A stretch of 64,000 nt of DNA from Arthrobacter tumbae. Its GTDB lineage: Bacteria; Actinomycetota; Actinomycetes; Actinomycetales; Micrococcaceae. Shown here in pieces: positions 8,882 through 17,103 of the stretch. The stretch's first letter is position 1, and the number at the start of each line of letters is the position of its first letter. The position numbers and the translations under genes are program-made. Under the pieces are notes generated by a model. That model ran no database searches, had not been told where the DNA came from, and was given only the letters and a program-made list of their open reading frames with translations. The stretch lies in NCBI RefSeq assembly GCF_016907495.1, contig NZ_JAFBCC010000001.1, positions 2,976,001 to 3,040,000 of the forward strand. Direction: 5' to 3'.

Positions 8882-10828
8882 ATGGCCGGACTCATCAAGC
8901 GTGAAGACATCGATGAGGTTCGCCAGCGCACCGACATCAAGGAAGTGGTGGACGGTTACGTCACCCTGAAGTCCGCCGGCGTGGGCTCCTGGAAAGGGCT
9001 CTGTCCCTTCCATGATGAGCGGTCGCCGTCGTTCCACGTCCGGCCGCATATGGGCTCCTATCACTGTTTCGGGTGCGGTGAAGGCGGCGATGTCATCTCC
9101 TTCGTGCAGAAGATGGATCACACGTCCTTCGCGGAGACGGTGGAGAAGCTGGCCGCGCGGATCTCATTCGAGCTGCGCTACGAGGACGGCGGAACGGGCC
9201 CCCGGCGCGAGGACTCAGGGAAGCGTCAGCGCCTCCTCGATGCCCACAAGATTGCTGCGGAGTTTTACCGTGACCAGCTGCTGACTCCCGAGGCGGCGAC
9301 AGGCCGCGCGTTCCTGCAGGAGCGTGGCTTCGACCGTGCCGCCGCTGAGCACTTCGGCGTCGGGTACGCACCCCAGGGGTGGGACGGGCTGCTCAGTTCC
9401 CTGACGGGCCGCGGGTTTACTCTGGACGAGCTGAAGCTGACGGGCATGTTCAGTGTCTCGTCGAACAACTCGGGAAGGCTCTACGACCGCTTCCGGGGCA
9501 GGCTGATGTGGCCCATCCGGGATATTACCGGGCACACCGTGGGATTCGGAGCACGCAAGCTGTATGAGGACGACCCCGGGCCGAAGTATCTGAACACCCC
9601 GGAGACCACCCTGTACAAGAAGTCGCAGGTGCTCTACGGAATCGATCTCGCCAAACGGGACATCGCGAAGTCCCGCCAGCTTGTGGTTGTGGAGGGCTAC
9701 ACCGACGTCATGGCGTGCCATCTGGCCGGAGTGGGCACCGCCGTGGCCACCTGCGGCACGGCCTTCGGAGCGGACCACATCAAGATCGCACGGCGGCTCC
9801 TGTCCGACGACGGCACAGGCGGGGAGGTCATCTTCACCTTTGATGGCGACGCAGCCGGGCAGAAGGCGGCGCTGCGCGCCTTCGAGGAAGACCAGCGGTT
9901 CAATGCGCAGACTTACGTGGCGGTCGGTGCTGACGGCGCCGACCCCTGCGAGCTCCGGCAAACCGCAGGGGACCAGGCGGTTCAGGACCTCATCAGCACC
10001 CGGCGCCCGCTGTTCGAATTCGCCATCAAGGCGTCCTTCGACCAGTTCGATCTCTCCACCGGCGAGGGCCAGACAAAAGCGCTCCGGCACGCGGCGCCCA
10101 TCGTGGCGAACATCCGCGATGTGTCCCTGAGGTCCGTCTACACCCGGGAGCTGTCCCGGTGGCTCGGCATGCAGTTTGTCGGGGAGGATCAGGTTGCGCG
10201 CGCGGTGACTGCCGCGGCGAAGCGGGGAACGCAGCCGGCAACCAGCCCGGCGCAAAATGGGCAGCAGGGTGCACAGAACCCGCAGAGCCGACAGGGCGGG
10301 CAGGGTGGCAGCGGACCTGAACCGGCTGAAGAGGCGCCGCAGTTCCGACGTCCCGATCCGCGCGATCCTGTCGCGCGCATGGAGCGCGAGGCGCTCGAGG
10401 TGGTCCTCCAGTATCCGCAGCTGGTTGATGAAAACCAGTGGGAGCGTTTTTCTGATTCCCGGTTTTCTGTGCCCGCCTACGCCGCGCTGCACGATGCCGT
10501 GCGTGCTGCGGGAACCGTTGGACGGGACGGGGCGGGCTCGGCGTCGAACTGGGTGGAACGGGTGCGCCAGGAGGTTCCCGACATGCTGCGCGGTTATGTG
10601 AGCGAACTCGCTGTGACGCCGCTGCCGGCTACGGATGGAGAGGGGGTGGCCGCGTACTGCCGGGACATCCTCAACAGGCTCTCGGAGCTGCGCATCACCC
10701 GCCTGAAGGCAGAGAAGCTGAGCGCGCTGCAGAGGCTCGATCCGGCGGCCGATCCATCCCTCTTCCAGCAGCTGAACCGGGAGCTGATGGAGCTCGAAAT
10801 GGAGCGTCGCGCCCTGCGCTCGGACTAG
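8882..10828 (+). CDS. dnaG: DNA primase
   Basis: Makes RNA primers for replication together with the DnaB helicase. The CHC2 zinc ribbon is complete (C41, H44, C62, C65). The TOPRIM domain shows VVEGYTDVMACH near residue 267 with its catalytic Glu and FDGDAAG near 320 with the metal-binding Asp pair. A Gln/Gly-rich linker around residues 455-490 leads to the C-terminal helicase-binding domain. At 648 residues it has the normal length. The ATG at 8882 was chosen over upstream in-frame codons because the protein then begins MAGLIKREDIDEVRQR as in other primases. It follows dgt by 85 nt, which include a tandem repeat. Confidence 0.97.
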   Translation: MAGLIKREDIDEVRQRTDIKEVVDGYVTLKSAGVGSWKGLCPFHDERSPSFHVRPHMGSYHCFGCGEGGDVISFVQKMDHTSFAETVEKLAARISFELRYEDGGTGPRREDSGKRQRLLDAHKIAAEFYRDQLLTPEAATGRAFLQERGFDRAAAEHFGVGYAPQGWDGLLSSLTGRGFTLDELKLTGMFSVSSNNSGRLYDRFRGRLMWPIRDITGHTVGFGARKLYEDDPGPKYLNTPETTLYKKSQVLYGIDLAKRDIAKSRQLVVVEGYTDVMACHLAGVGTAVATCGTAFGADHIKIARRLLSDDGTGGEVIFTFDGDAAGQKAALRAFEEDQRFNAQTYVAVGADGADPCELRQTAGDQAVQDLISTRRPLFEFAIKASFDQFDLSTGEGQTKALRHAAPIVANIRDVSLRSVYTRELSRWLGMQFVGEDQVARAVTAAAKRGTQPATSPAQNGQQGAQNPQSRQGGQGGSGPEPAEEAPQFRRPDPRDPVARMEREALEVVLQYPQLVDENQWERFSDSRFSVPAYAALHDAVRAAGTVGRDGAGSASNWVERVRQEVPDMLRGYVSELAVTPLPATDGEGVAAYCRDILNRLSELRITRLKAEKLSALQRLDPAADPSLFQQLNRELMELEMERRALRSD

Positions 10829-10839
10829 CAATGGGCCAA

Positions 10840-10869
10840 TTTCACTTAGCCGCATTTCCTATGTAAAGT
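10840..10869 (+). promoter_or_regulatory. Candidate promoter of tRNA-Asn
   Basis: TTTCAC (10840-10845) and TAAAGT (10864-10869) are spaced by 18 nt and stand 14 nt before the mature tRNA 5' end, so initiation would fall just upstream of the tRNA. The -35 match is weak. Confidence 0.4.
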
Positions 10870-10883
10870 TGTTTCTGCTGCTT

Positions 10884-10956
10884 TCCCCCGTAGCTCAATT
10901 GGCAGAGCATTCGACTGTTAATCGAAGGGTTACTGGTTCAAGTCCAGTCGGGGGAG
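10884..10956 (+). tRNA. tRNA-Asn (anticodon GTT)
   Basis: A 73-nt cloverleaf with a perfect seven-pair acceptor stem (TCCCCCG with CGGGGGA), D-stem GCTC/GAGC, anticodon stem TTCGA/TCGAA enclosing CTGTTAA, and T-arm ACTGG/CCAGT around TTCAAGT. The anticodon is GTT. The discriminator base is G, and the CCA end is not encoded, as is usual in Actinobacteria. A strong terminator follows 6 nt later, so it is transcribed as a single-gene unit or together with dnaG. Confidence 0.97.
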
Positions 10957-10962
10957 CAAATA

Positions 10963-11000
10963 GGCTCCTGACCTGCAGTTTCGCTGGTCAGGAGCCTTTC
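10963..11000 (+). terminator. Rho-independent terminator after tRNA-Asn
   Basis: A perfect 11-bp stem (GGCTCCTGACC with GGTCAGGAGCC) with a 12-nt loop, followed by TTTC. It ends the tRNA-Asn transcript. Confidence 0.85.
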
Positions 11001-11036
11001 TCGTTCACCGTCGGGTTACCATTCAGATTCGCCGCG

Positions 11037-11042
11037 TAGTCT
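11037..11042 (+). promoter_or_regulatory. Candidate -10 box for a leaderless transcript of the SDR gene
   Basis: TAGTCT ends 6 nt before the ATG at 11049, and no Shine-Dalgarno lies between. The -35 region is not recognisable. Confidence 0.4.
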
Positions 11043-11048
11043 GAGCCC

Positions 11049-12527
11049 ATGCAGAATGATGATCTTGTTCTTGTAACGGGCGCCACCGGATATATCGGAG
11101 GCCGTCTCGTCTCCCGGCTGGTGGAAGACGGACGGCGGGTCCGCGTGGTCGTGCGGTCGCCCCAGAAGCTGCGGGACGTGCCGTGGGCGGCGCAGGTCGA
11201 GGTGGTCGAAGGTGATCTCCAGGACGCCGAAACCATGAACCGTGCAAGCGAGGGCGTATCAACGCTTTACTACCTCGTGCACTCCATGGGATCCGGCCGC
11301 GGGTTCGAGGAGCGGGAAGCGCAGATCGCATCGACCGTCGCCAAGGCTGCCGCACAGGCTTCCGTCAAACGCATCGTCTACCTCGGCGGCCTCCACCCGC
11401 AGGGTGTGAAGCTCTCAACCCATATGCGCTCGCGCGTGGCTGTGGGTGAAGCGCTCCTGGCCTCAGGTGTTCCCACCGTCGCTTTCCAGGCCGGCGTCGT
11501 CATCGGATCCGGCTCCGCGTCATTCGAGATGATCAGGCATCTGGCCGATGTGCTGCCGGTCATGCCTGCGCCAAAGTGGGTACTGAACCGCATCGAGCCC
11601 ATTTCCGTGCGCGACGTCATCCACTATCTCCTCGGCGCACTGGACCTCCCGGAAGGGCTCAATCGAACCTTCGACATCGGTTCGGGCGACGTACTGACCT
11701 ATGCGGACATGATGAAACGCTATGCGGAAGCCGCCGGTCTGCCTGGTCGAACGGTCCTCGCGCTGCCGGTTCTCACTCCGCGTCTTGCGGGCCACTGGGT
11801 GAATCTCGTCACCCCCATCCCGCGGGCCATGGCGATGCCGCTGATTGAATCCCTCCAGCACGACGCCGTCACCGCCGAAGCGGACATCCACGAGTATGTG
11901 CCGCAGCCGGAAGGTGGGCTTACCGACTATCGCGCCGCCGTCGACCTCGCCTTGAACAAAATGAGCGCCGGTGAGGTGGAAACGAGTTGGGCCGGAGCGT
12001 CACAGCGCGACGCGGTTGCGGACCCGCTTCCCTCCGACCCTCAGTGGGCCGGTCACACGGTCTATAAGGACGAGCGCACCTTCCGCTCCAGCGCACCGGC
12101 CCCCGCGGTCTGGAAGGTGATCGAAGGCATCGGCGGGGAGAACGGCTGGTATTCCTGGCCGGTCGCCTGGGCTGCCCGCGGCTGGCTGGACAAGGTTGCC
12201 GGCGGCGTCGGCCTGCGCCGCGGTCGCCGGCACTCGTCGGAGCTGATGGCAGGAGAGGCACTGGACTTCTGGCGGGTCGAAGAGCTGGTGCGCGGAGAGA
12301 AGCTCCGCCTACGCGCGGAGATGAAACTTCCCGGACGCGCCTGGCTGGAGCTGACAGTAGTGCCCGACGGCGGCGTGAGCGAATACCGCCAGCGCGCCAT
12401 TTTCTTTCCCCGCGGCCTGGCCGGCCGGCTCTACTGGCTCGGCGTGCTGCCGTTCCACGGCGTGGTGTTCGCTGCCATGGCGCGCAACATCACACGCACT
12501 GCCGAACGGGCAGGGCAGGACGCGTAG
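11049..12527 (+). CDS. NAD(P)-binding SDR-type protein with C-terminal DUF2867
   Basis: A 492-residue two-domain protein. The N-terminal half is an atypical short-chain dehydrogenase/NmrA-like Rossmann domain opening with VLVTGATGYIGGRLV (residues 7-21, glycine-rich dinucleotide loop); YYLVHSMG and RIVYLGGL follow, but the classical YxxxK dyad is not apparent. The C-terminal part, from about residue 345, matches DUF2867, a START-like module, with YKDERTFRSSAPAPAVW at its start. The two-domain build is frequent in Actinobacteria, and the reaction is unknown. The promoter seems leaderless. The gene converges with the Bcr/CflA pump. Confidence 0.87.
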   Translation: MQNDDLVLVTGATGYIGGRLVSRLVEDGRRVRVVVRSPQKLRDVPWAAQVEVVEGDLQDAETMNRASEGVSTLYYLVHSMGSGRGFEEREAQIASTVAKAAAQASVKRIVYLGGLHPQGVKLSTHMRSRVAVGEALLASGVPTVAFQAGVVIGSGSASFEMIRHLADVLPVMPAPKWVLNRIEPISVRDVIHYLLGALDLPEGLNRTFDIGSGDVLTYADMMKRYAEAAGLPGRTVLALPVLTPRLAGHWVNLVTPIPRAMAMPLIESLQHDAVTAEADIHEYVPQPEGGLTDYRAAVDLALNKMSAGEVETSWAGASQRDAVADPLPSDPQWAGHTVYKDERTFRSSAPAPAVWKVIEGIGGENGWYSWPVAWAARGWLDKVAGGVGLRRGRRHSSELMAGEALDFWRVEELVRGEKLRLRAEMKLPGRAWLELTVVPDGGVSEYRQRAIFFPRGLAGRLYWLGVLPFHGVVFAAMARNITRTAERAGQDA

Positions 12528-12562
12528 AGCCTGCTGCCGGTGCCGTCGCTGAAGCGGAGGGA

Positions 12563-13786
12563 CTAGTTGATCGAGGGTACGGTCCTCGGCCGGACAATCG
12601 TCCAGAGGAACACAATCCCGAGGGCAATACAGCAGGCCATCACCACTGCCATGGGTGTGGCCGAAGCGATCCCGAGGACCCCCACGATCGGCGAGATGAT
12701 CCCTGCCAGGCCGAAGGTCGTGGCTCCGAGCAGCGACGCTGCGGTTCCCGCCTGCGCGCCATGGTTGGCCAGCGCGAGCACCTGGACGCAGGGGAAAGTG
12801 AAACCGGCAGCGGAGATGTAGAACCAGAGCGGAACCGCTGTACCCCAGAATCCGAAGCCCAGATAGTCGAAGAGGATCATCAGGATCGCCATCGCAAGCA
12901 TTGCTGCGGTGGAGCAGGCGATGATCCACTGCGGACCTACCCTCCGGACAACGCGTGCGCTGATCTGGACAGCCGCCACAATACCGAGCGAGTTCACGGC
13001 GAAGAGCAATCCGTACTGCTGGGGATCGAGCCCGTACACGTCCTGAAACAGGAACGGCGAGGCCGACAGGTAGGAGAACAGGCCCGAGAAGTTCATGCCG
13101 CCCACCAGGAGGATGCCGATGAAGACCCGGTCGGTCAGTACCGCGCGGTATCGCTGAAGCGCCGTGGAAGACGATGCCTTCCGCCGCTCCGCAGGCAGGG
13201 TTTCGATGATGAAGAATGAGACGGCAAGGATCACCAGGAATCCGTAGGCGGCGAGGAACCAGAAGATTCCGGGCCAGGGCATCACCACTAGCAGCTGGGA
13301 CCCGATGACCGGCGCAAAAATTGGGGCCATGCCGTTCACCAGCGCCATGTAGGAAAGCATGCGAACCAGCGGATAGCCGCTGAAGAGGTCCCGGATCATC
13401 GCCATGGCCACCACACCACCTCCTGCAGCTCCCATGCCCTGCAGCACACGGAAGACCATGAGCATGCCGATCTCCGTGGACAGCGCGGCGCCGAGCGAGG
13501 CGATGACGTGCAGGCTGGTGGCCAGGATCAGCGGAAGCCGCCGGCCCACCTTGTCACTCAGCGGGCCCACGATCAGCTGGCCCGCGGCGAATCCCACGAT
13601 CGTACCGGTCAGGGTGAGCTGTACCGCCGCTTCAGTGACGCCGAGATCATCCTGCAGGGCCGGAAACGCGGGCAAGTAAAGGTCGATGGTGAACGGGCCG
13701 AGGGCGGTCAGGGTGCCAAGAATGAAAACGTAGATCAGCTTCTGGCGTCGGGTGAGGGCGTCGCCGGGGTGCGTGATGGTGCTCAA
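12563..13786 (-). CDS. Bcr/CflA family multidrug efflux MFS transporter
   Basis: A 407-residue major facilitator with twelve predicted membrane segments. The DHA1-type signature FTIDLYLPAFPALQDDLG after the first helix and GPLSDKVGRRLPL between helices 2 and 3 place it in the Bcr/CflA group, proton-driven exporters of drugs such as bicyclomycin or sulfonamides, or of small metabolites like cysteine. The frame begins with TTG at 13786; no ATG or GTG lies nearby downstream, and the ribosome site is weak. A 14-bp palindrome abuts the start codon, so expression is probably controlled by a repressor. The substrate cannot be told from sequence. Confidence 0.88.
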   Translation of the reverse strand: MSTITHPGDALTRRQKLIYVFILGTLTALGPFTIDLYLPAFPALQDDLGVTEAAVQLTLTGTIVGFAAGQLIVGPLSDKVGRRLPLILATSLHVIASLGAALSTEIGMLMVFRVLQGMGAAGGGVVAMAMIRDLFSGYPLVRMLSYMALVNGMAPIFAPVIGSQLLVVMPWPGIFWFLAAYGFLVILAVSFFIIETLPAERRKASSSTALQRYRAVLTDRVFIGILLVGGMNFSGLFSYLSASPFLFQDVYGLDPQQYGLLFAVNSLGIVAAVQISARVVRRVGPQWIIACSTAAMLAMAILMILFDYLGFGFWGTAVPLWFYISAAGFTFPCVQVLALANHGAQAGTAASLLGATTFGLAGIISPIVGVLGIASATPMAVVMACCIALGIVFLWTIVRPRTVPSIN

Positions 13787-13800
13787 CAGATACCTATCTG
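13787..13800. promoter_or_regulatory. 14-bp palindrome abutting the efflux pump start
   Basis: CAGATACCTATCTG consists of perfect 6-bp arms around CC and ends one base before the TTG start. The position suits an operator or translational control site. No matching regulator gene lies next to it. Confidence 0.5.
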
Positions 13801-14039
13801 GCGTTTGCGGATGCGGGGGAGTCGCACTGCGGCGCTGCAGACGAAAGGTGGGAAGAGCCGGCCGAGGCAGCGAGGTGGTTGCCGGAACGAATCAACAACC
13901 ATCTTAGGGCCCCGGGTAGCCCTGCGGAAGACGCCCCGACATCAAGGGTGCCGGCCATTGCTCAGTAGGCTTTGGATTGTCGTAGGGTGAAATGCAGCTC
14001 AGAGGTCCACAGGGTAGCCGAGAGGTCAGGAGAGAAGAC

Positions 14040-15479
14040 GTGAACGCCAGCGATAGCGACAGAAGTACGCCGACAGATGCGCCACAGCCGCACATGGGGA
14101 AGGTCATCGGCGTCAGTGTCGCTGCCGCTGTCGGCGGCCTCCTGTTCGGCTTCGACACTGCAGTAATCAACGGCGCGGTCGAAGCCATCCAGGAGGATTT
14201 CAGCCTGGGAGAAGCCGTCCTGGGGTTCACTGTCGCGATCACCCTCCTCGGCTGTGCCGCCGGCGCCTGGTTTGCCGGTGAACTGGCGGACCGGCTCGGC
14301 CGCAAACGGGTGATGTTCGGCGCAGCGATCCTCTTCCTGGTCAACTCGGTAGGTTCCGGTTTCGCATTCAGCGAGTGGGATCTGATGCTCTGGCGACTCA
14401 TCGGCGGCGTCGCTATCGGAGTCGCTTCCGTCATCGCGCCCGGCTACATCGCCGAAATCGCTCCCGCGAAGTGGCGTGGCGGTCTCGCGTCCATCCAGCA
14501 GCTGGCCATCACCGTCGGTATCTTCGCCGCCCTTCTGTCCGACGCATGGCTCGCCGACCTGGCAGGCGGAGCCACCGGTGAACTGTGGTGGGGACTGCCG
14601 GCCTGGCGCTGGATGCTGCTGGTCGGCGTCGTACCGGCAATCATCTACGGAGTGCTGGCGCTGACCATTCCGGAATCGCCCCACTACCTGATTCGCGGCG
14701 GCCGCGATGCAGAAGCGGCACACGTGCTTTCCCGCGTGACGGGCATTCGTGACACCGCCGCCAAACTGACCCAGATCCGTTCGACCCTCCGGATGGAGGA
14801 CAAGACGACGCTGCGTGACCTCCGCGGATCGATGCTTGGCCTGCAGCCCATCCTCTGGGTGGGAATGACCATCGCCGCCCTGCAGCAGCTGGTCGGCATC
14901 AACGCCATCTTCTACTACTCCACCACGCTGTGGCAGTCGGTCGGGTTCAGTGAGAGCGATTCATTCACGACGTCGGTGATCACGTCGATCATCAACGTTG
15001 CGATGACCTTCGTGGCCATCTTTTTCGTCGACAGGATCGGCCGCCGCAAGCTGCTGCTCGTGGGTTCCGCAGGCATGTTCGTGGGCCTCCTCGCCGCAAC
15101 GGTGTCCTTTGCGCAGGCAACAGGCAGCGGAGCAGACGTCTCCCTGCCCGGTTTGTGGGGACCAGCGGCCCTGGTCGGCGCAAACCTGTTCGTCATTTTC
15201 TTCGCGGCGACCTGGGGGCCGGTCATGTGGGTAACGCTGGGCGAGATGTTCCCGAACAAGGTGCGCTCGATCGCCCTGGGCGTGGCCACGATGGTGAACT
15301 GGATCTTCAACTTCATCGTCACCCTCGCGTTCCCCTGGGTCAGCGAGAACCTCGGCGTCTGGATCATGTACGCGGTGTTCACGGCTTTTGCCGTTGTTTC
15401 CTTCTGGTTCGTGAAGACCCAGCTTGAGGAGTATGCAGGCCGCGAACTCGAGGACCGGGACGAATTGCCCGCCCGCTGA
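14040..15479 (+). CDS. Sugar porter family MFS transporter (proton symporter)
   Basis: A 479-residue sugar/proton symporter of the XylE/GalP/IolT type. Family marks appear in order: GGLLFGFDTAVINGA in helix 1, DRLGRKRVM between helices 2 and 3, the PESPHYL motif near mid-protein, QQLVGINAIFYYS in helix 7, DRIGRRKLL and the loop WVTLGEMFPNKVRSIA in the C-terminal half. Twelve membrane segments are predicted. The start is GTG at 14040 with AGGAG seven bases upstream; the longer frame begins in untranslated leader. Sugar preference is not readable. It stands alone, divergent from the efflux pump across 253 nt. Confidence 0.92.
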   Translation: MNASDSDRSTPTDAPQPHMGKVIGVSVAAAVGGLLFGFDTAVINGAVEAIQEDFSLGEAVLGFTVAITLLGCAAGAWFAGELADRLGRKRVMFGAAILFLVNSVGSGFAFSEWDLMLWRLIGGVAIGVASVIAPGYIAEIAPAKWRGGLASIQQLAITVGIFAALLSDAWLADLAGGATGELWWGLPAWRWMLLVGVVPAIIYGVLALTIPESPHYLIRGGRDAEAAHVLSRVTGIRDTAAKLTQIRSTLRMEDKTTLRDLRGSMLGLQPILWVGMTIAALQQLVGINAIFYYSTTLWQSVGFSESDSFTTSVITSIINVAMTFVAIFFVDRIGRRKLLLVGSAGMFVGLLAATVSFAQATGSGADVSLPGLWGPAALVGANLFVIFFAATWGPVMWVTLGEMFPNKVRSIALGVATMVNWIFNFIVTLAFPWVSENLGVWIMYAVFTAFAVVSFWFVKTQLEEYAGRELEDRDELPAR

Positions 15480-15569
15480 GGCGGTGTTCGGCACGCGCAC
15501 GGGCGAGAAGTATGCGTCGGTGGTAATTTTGGGAACAGATGCAGGATTGAATGGATGGGAGCAGGGCAT

Positions 15570-16409
15570 ATGGACAGCTCGACCAGCACGAGGGTGAACC
15601 GGGCCGGCGGCACGCCGTCGGTGATCGGCTTGATCAGATTGCTGCTGCGGCTGACCCCGCGCCAGTTGGGCGACGAAGTCTCGCTTGCCCGCGAACAGCT
15701 CAAACAGAAGGGCATCACGGCCGGCATCGCTGCGGCGTTCTTCGTCGTGGCGTTATTGTTCGTGGCTTTCCTTGTCGTAGCCCTTATCGTTGCGGCGATC
15801 ATGGGCCTCGCTACGGTCATGCCGCCCTGGCTGGCCGCGCTCTGCTTTGCTGCACTGTTCCTCATCATCGCCGCCATTGCAGGGCTGATGGGCCTCACCC
15901 GCTTCAAGAAGGCGCTGCCGCTCCTGCCCGAAGACGCCATCCGCGGCGTCAAGTATGACATCGGTGTGCTCAAGGAAGGGCGCAGGTTCAACCCGGCGAC
16001 GCTCGACGTCAAGAAGCCCAAGGAAGAAAAGAAGCCCAAGCACAAGGAAACCGGAGAGTCCAAGCCGCCTGCGCCGTCGTACGCTGAGCTCCGCAGCCGC
16101 TCGGGGCGCCGCCGCGACCACATTGCAGAGACCAGGGATGATCTCGGCCGCGGCCTGGACTTCAAGTCCCAGGTCAACCGCACCACGTCACGGGCGCGCA
16201 CCGCCGCCGCCCAGGCCAAGTCCTCGGCAGTCCATGCCCGGGAGGCGCAGCGCACCCGCAGCGGATCAACGGGGGTGGACCATGCTTCGGCGTCGCATAC
16301 GCCTGCACGCCACAACCAGACGCTCGCTGACCGCTGGAAGCCGCTCAGCGTCGTTGCTGCTTCTGCCGCTGCAATCGCTGTCATGGTGCGACGCCTCGTC
16401 GCCAAGTAG
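15570..16409 (+). CDS. Phage-holin-like family membrane protein (holin superfamily III-type)
   Basis: A 279-residue protein with two hydrophobic segments (about residues 45-75 and 80-110) preceded by LRLTPRQLGDEVSLAREQLK, which is typical of the Phage_holin_3_6 family of cellular membrane proteins. The long C-terminal part is Lys/Arg/Ala-rich and low in complexity, with a helical stretch, and ends in a short hydrophobic piece AAAIAVMVRRLVAK. Despite the family name there are no phage genes around, so this is probably a cell-envelope protein. ATG at 15570 is preferred over 15555 because an AGGG-rich stretch lies just upstream. It precedes the phosphatidyltransferase gene by 72 nt. Confidence 0.78.
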   Translation: MDSSTSTRVNRAGGTPSVIGLIRLLLRLTPRQLGDEVSLAREQLKQKGITAGIAAAFFVVALLFVAFLVVALIVAAIMGLATVMPPWLAALCFAALFLIIAAIAGLMGLTRFKKALPLLPEDAIRGVKYDIGVLKEGRRFNPATLDVKKPKEEKKPKHKETGESKPPAPSYAELRSRSGRRRDHIAETRDDLGRGLDFKSQVNRTTSRARTAAAQAKSSAVHAREAQRTRSGSTGVDHASASHTPARHNQTLADRWKPLSVVAASAAAIAVMVRRLVAK

Positions 16410-16481
16410 CGTTGCACGTCGCTCGGACGCTGCGTCAGCCGCTTCGAGCGCCGCTGCCTGCATAATGGGAGCGGAGGAACA

Positions 16482-17090
16482 GTGATCAGACTTATTGGCG
16501 CCGGGGGAAAGCCTGGGCAGGCCGCTGCCGAATTGGACACGTTCTGGACCGTACCGAACATCATCACCGTTGTCCGGTTCCTGGGGGTCCCGCTGTTCGT
16601 GATGTTCATTGTCCGGCAGGAGTATGCCGCCGCTGTCATCACCCTCGTGCTGCTCGGATCAACTGACTGGATCGACGGCTACATCGCCCGCAGGTTCGGC
16701 CAGGTCTCCTCGGTCGGTAAGTGGCTCGATCCCGTGGCGGACCGGACCGCGCTGATTGTGGTTGCCGTGACCTTCGTGGTGGATGGAGTCGCGCCCATCT
16801 GGCTCGTGTGGGCCATCGTGATTCCGGATGCAGTCCTGATCACCAACGTCCTGATTCTCTTTCGCGGACGGTTACGTCTGCCCGTTTCGACCATCGGCAA
16901 GATCAGGACCGCACTGCTGTTGGTGGGGTCCCCCCTCCTGCTCCTGCAGCGTGTGGATGGCTTCGACCAGATGTGGCTTGAGGTCACCGCCAATGTGCTG
17001 CTGATCCTCGGCTGCATCGGCCATCTCATTGCGTTCTACGGCTACTTCACCGCGTCCCACCGTGTGTACCGCCTGGAGCGCTCCGCATGA
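16482..17090 (+). CDS. CDP-alcohol phosphatidyltransferase family protein (PgsA-like)
   Basis: A 202-residue membrane enzyme that joins a CDP-diacylglycerol phosphatidyl group to an alcohol. The full catalytic signature D-x2-DG-x2-AR-x8-G-x3-D-x3-D is present, running from D66 through the WLDPVAD segment, and four to six membrane helices are predicted. The family includes phosphatidylglycerophosphate, cardiolipin and phosphatidylinositol-phosphate synthases; the sequence is closest in feel to PgsA/cardiolipin synthase types. The GTG start has GGAGG four bases before it. A CATAAT box upstream may be its own promoter. The transporter gene follows 13 nt later. Confidence 0.88.
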   Translation: MIRLIGAGGKPGQAAAELDTFWTVPNIITVVRFLGVPLFVMFIVRQEYAAAVITLVLLGSTDWIDGYIARRFGQVSSVGKWLDPVADRTALIVVAVTFVVDGVAPIWLVWAIVIPDAVLITNVLILFRGRLRLPVSTIGKIRTALLLVGSPLLLLQRVDGFDQMWLEVTANVLLILGCIGHLIAFYGYFTASHRVYRLERSA

Positions 17091-17103
17091 CGAAAGCGGG
17101 CGC

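Noticed and set aside
15570-16409. Phage-holin-like protein as the sign of a prophage.
   Set aside because: No integrase, capsid, tail or lysin genes occur around it; neighbours are phospholipid and transport genes. The family is common in actinobacterial chromosomes.
14915-16642. Minus-strand open frame of more than 570 codons across the sugar porter and holin-like genes.
   Set aside because: Its translation is low in complexity and crosses two well-supported genes on the other strand.
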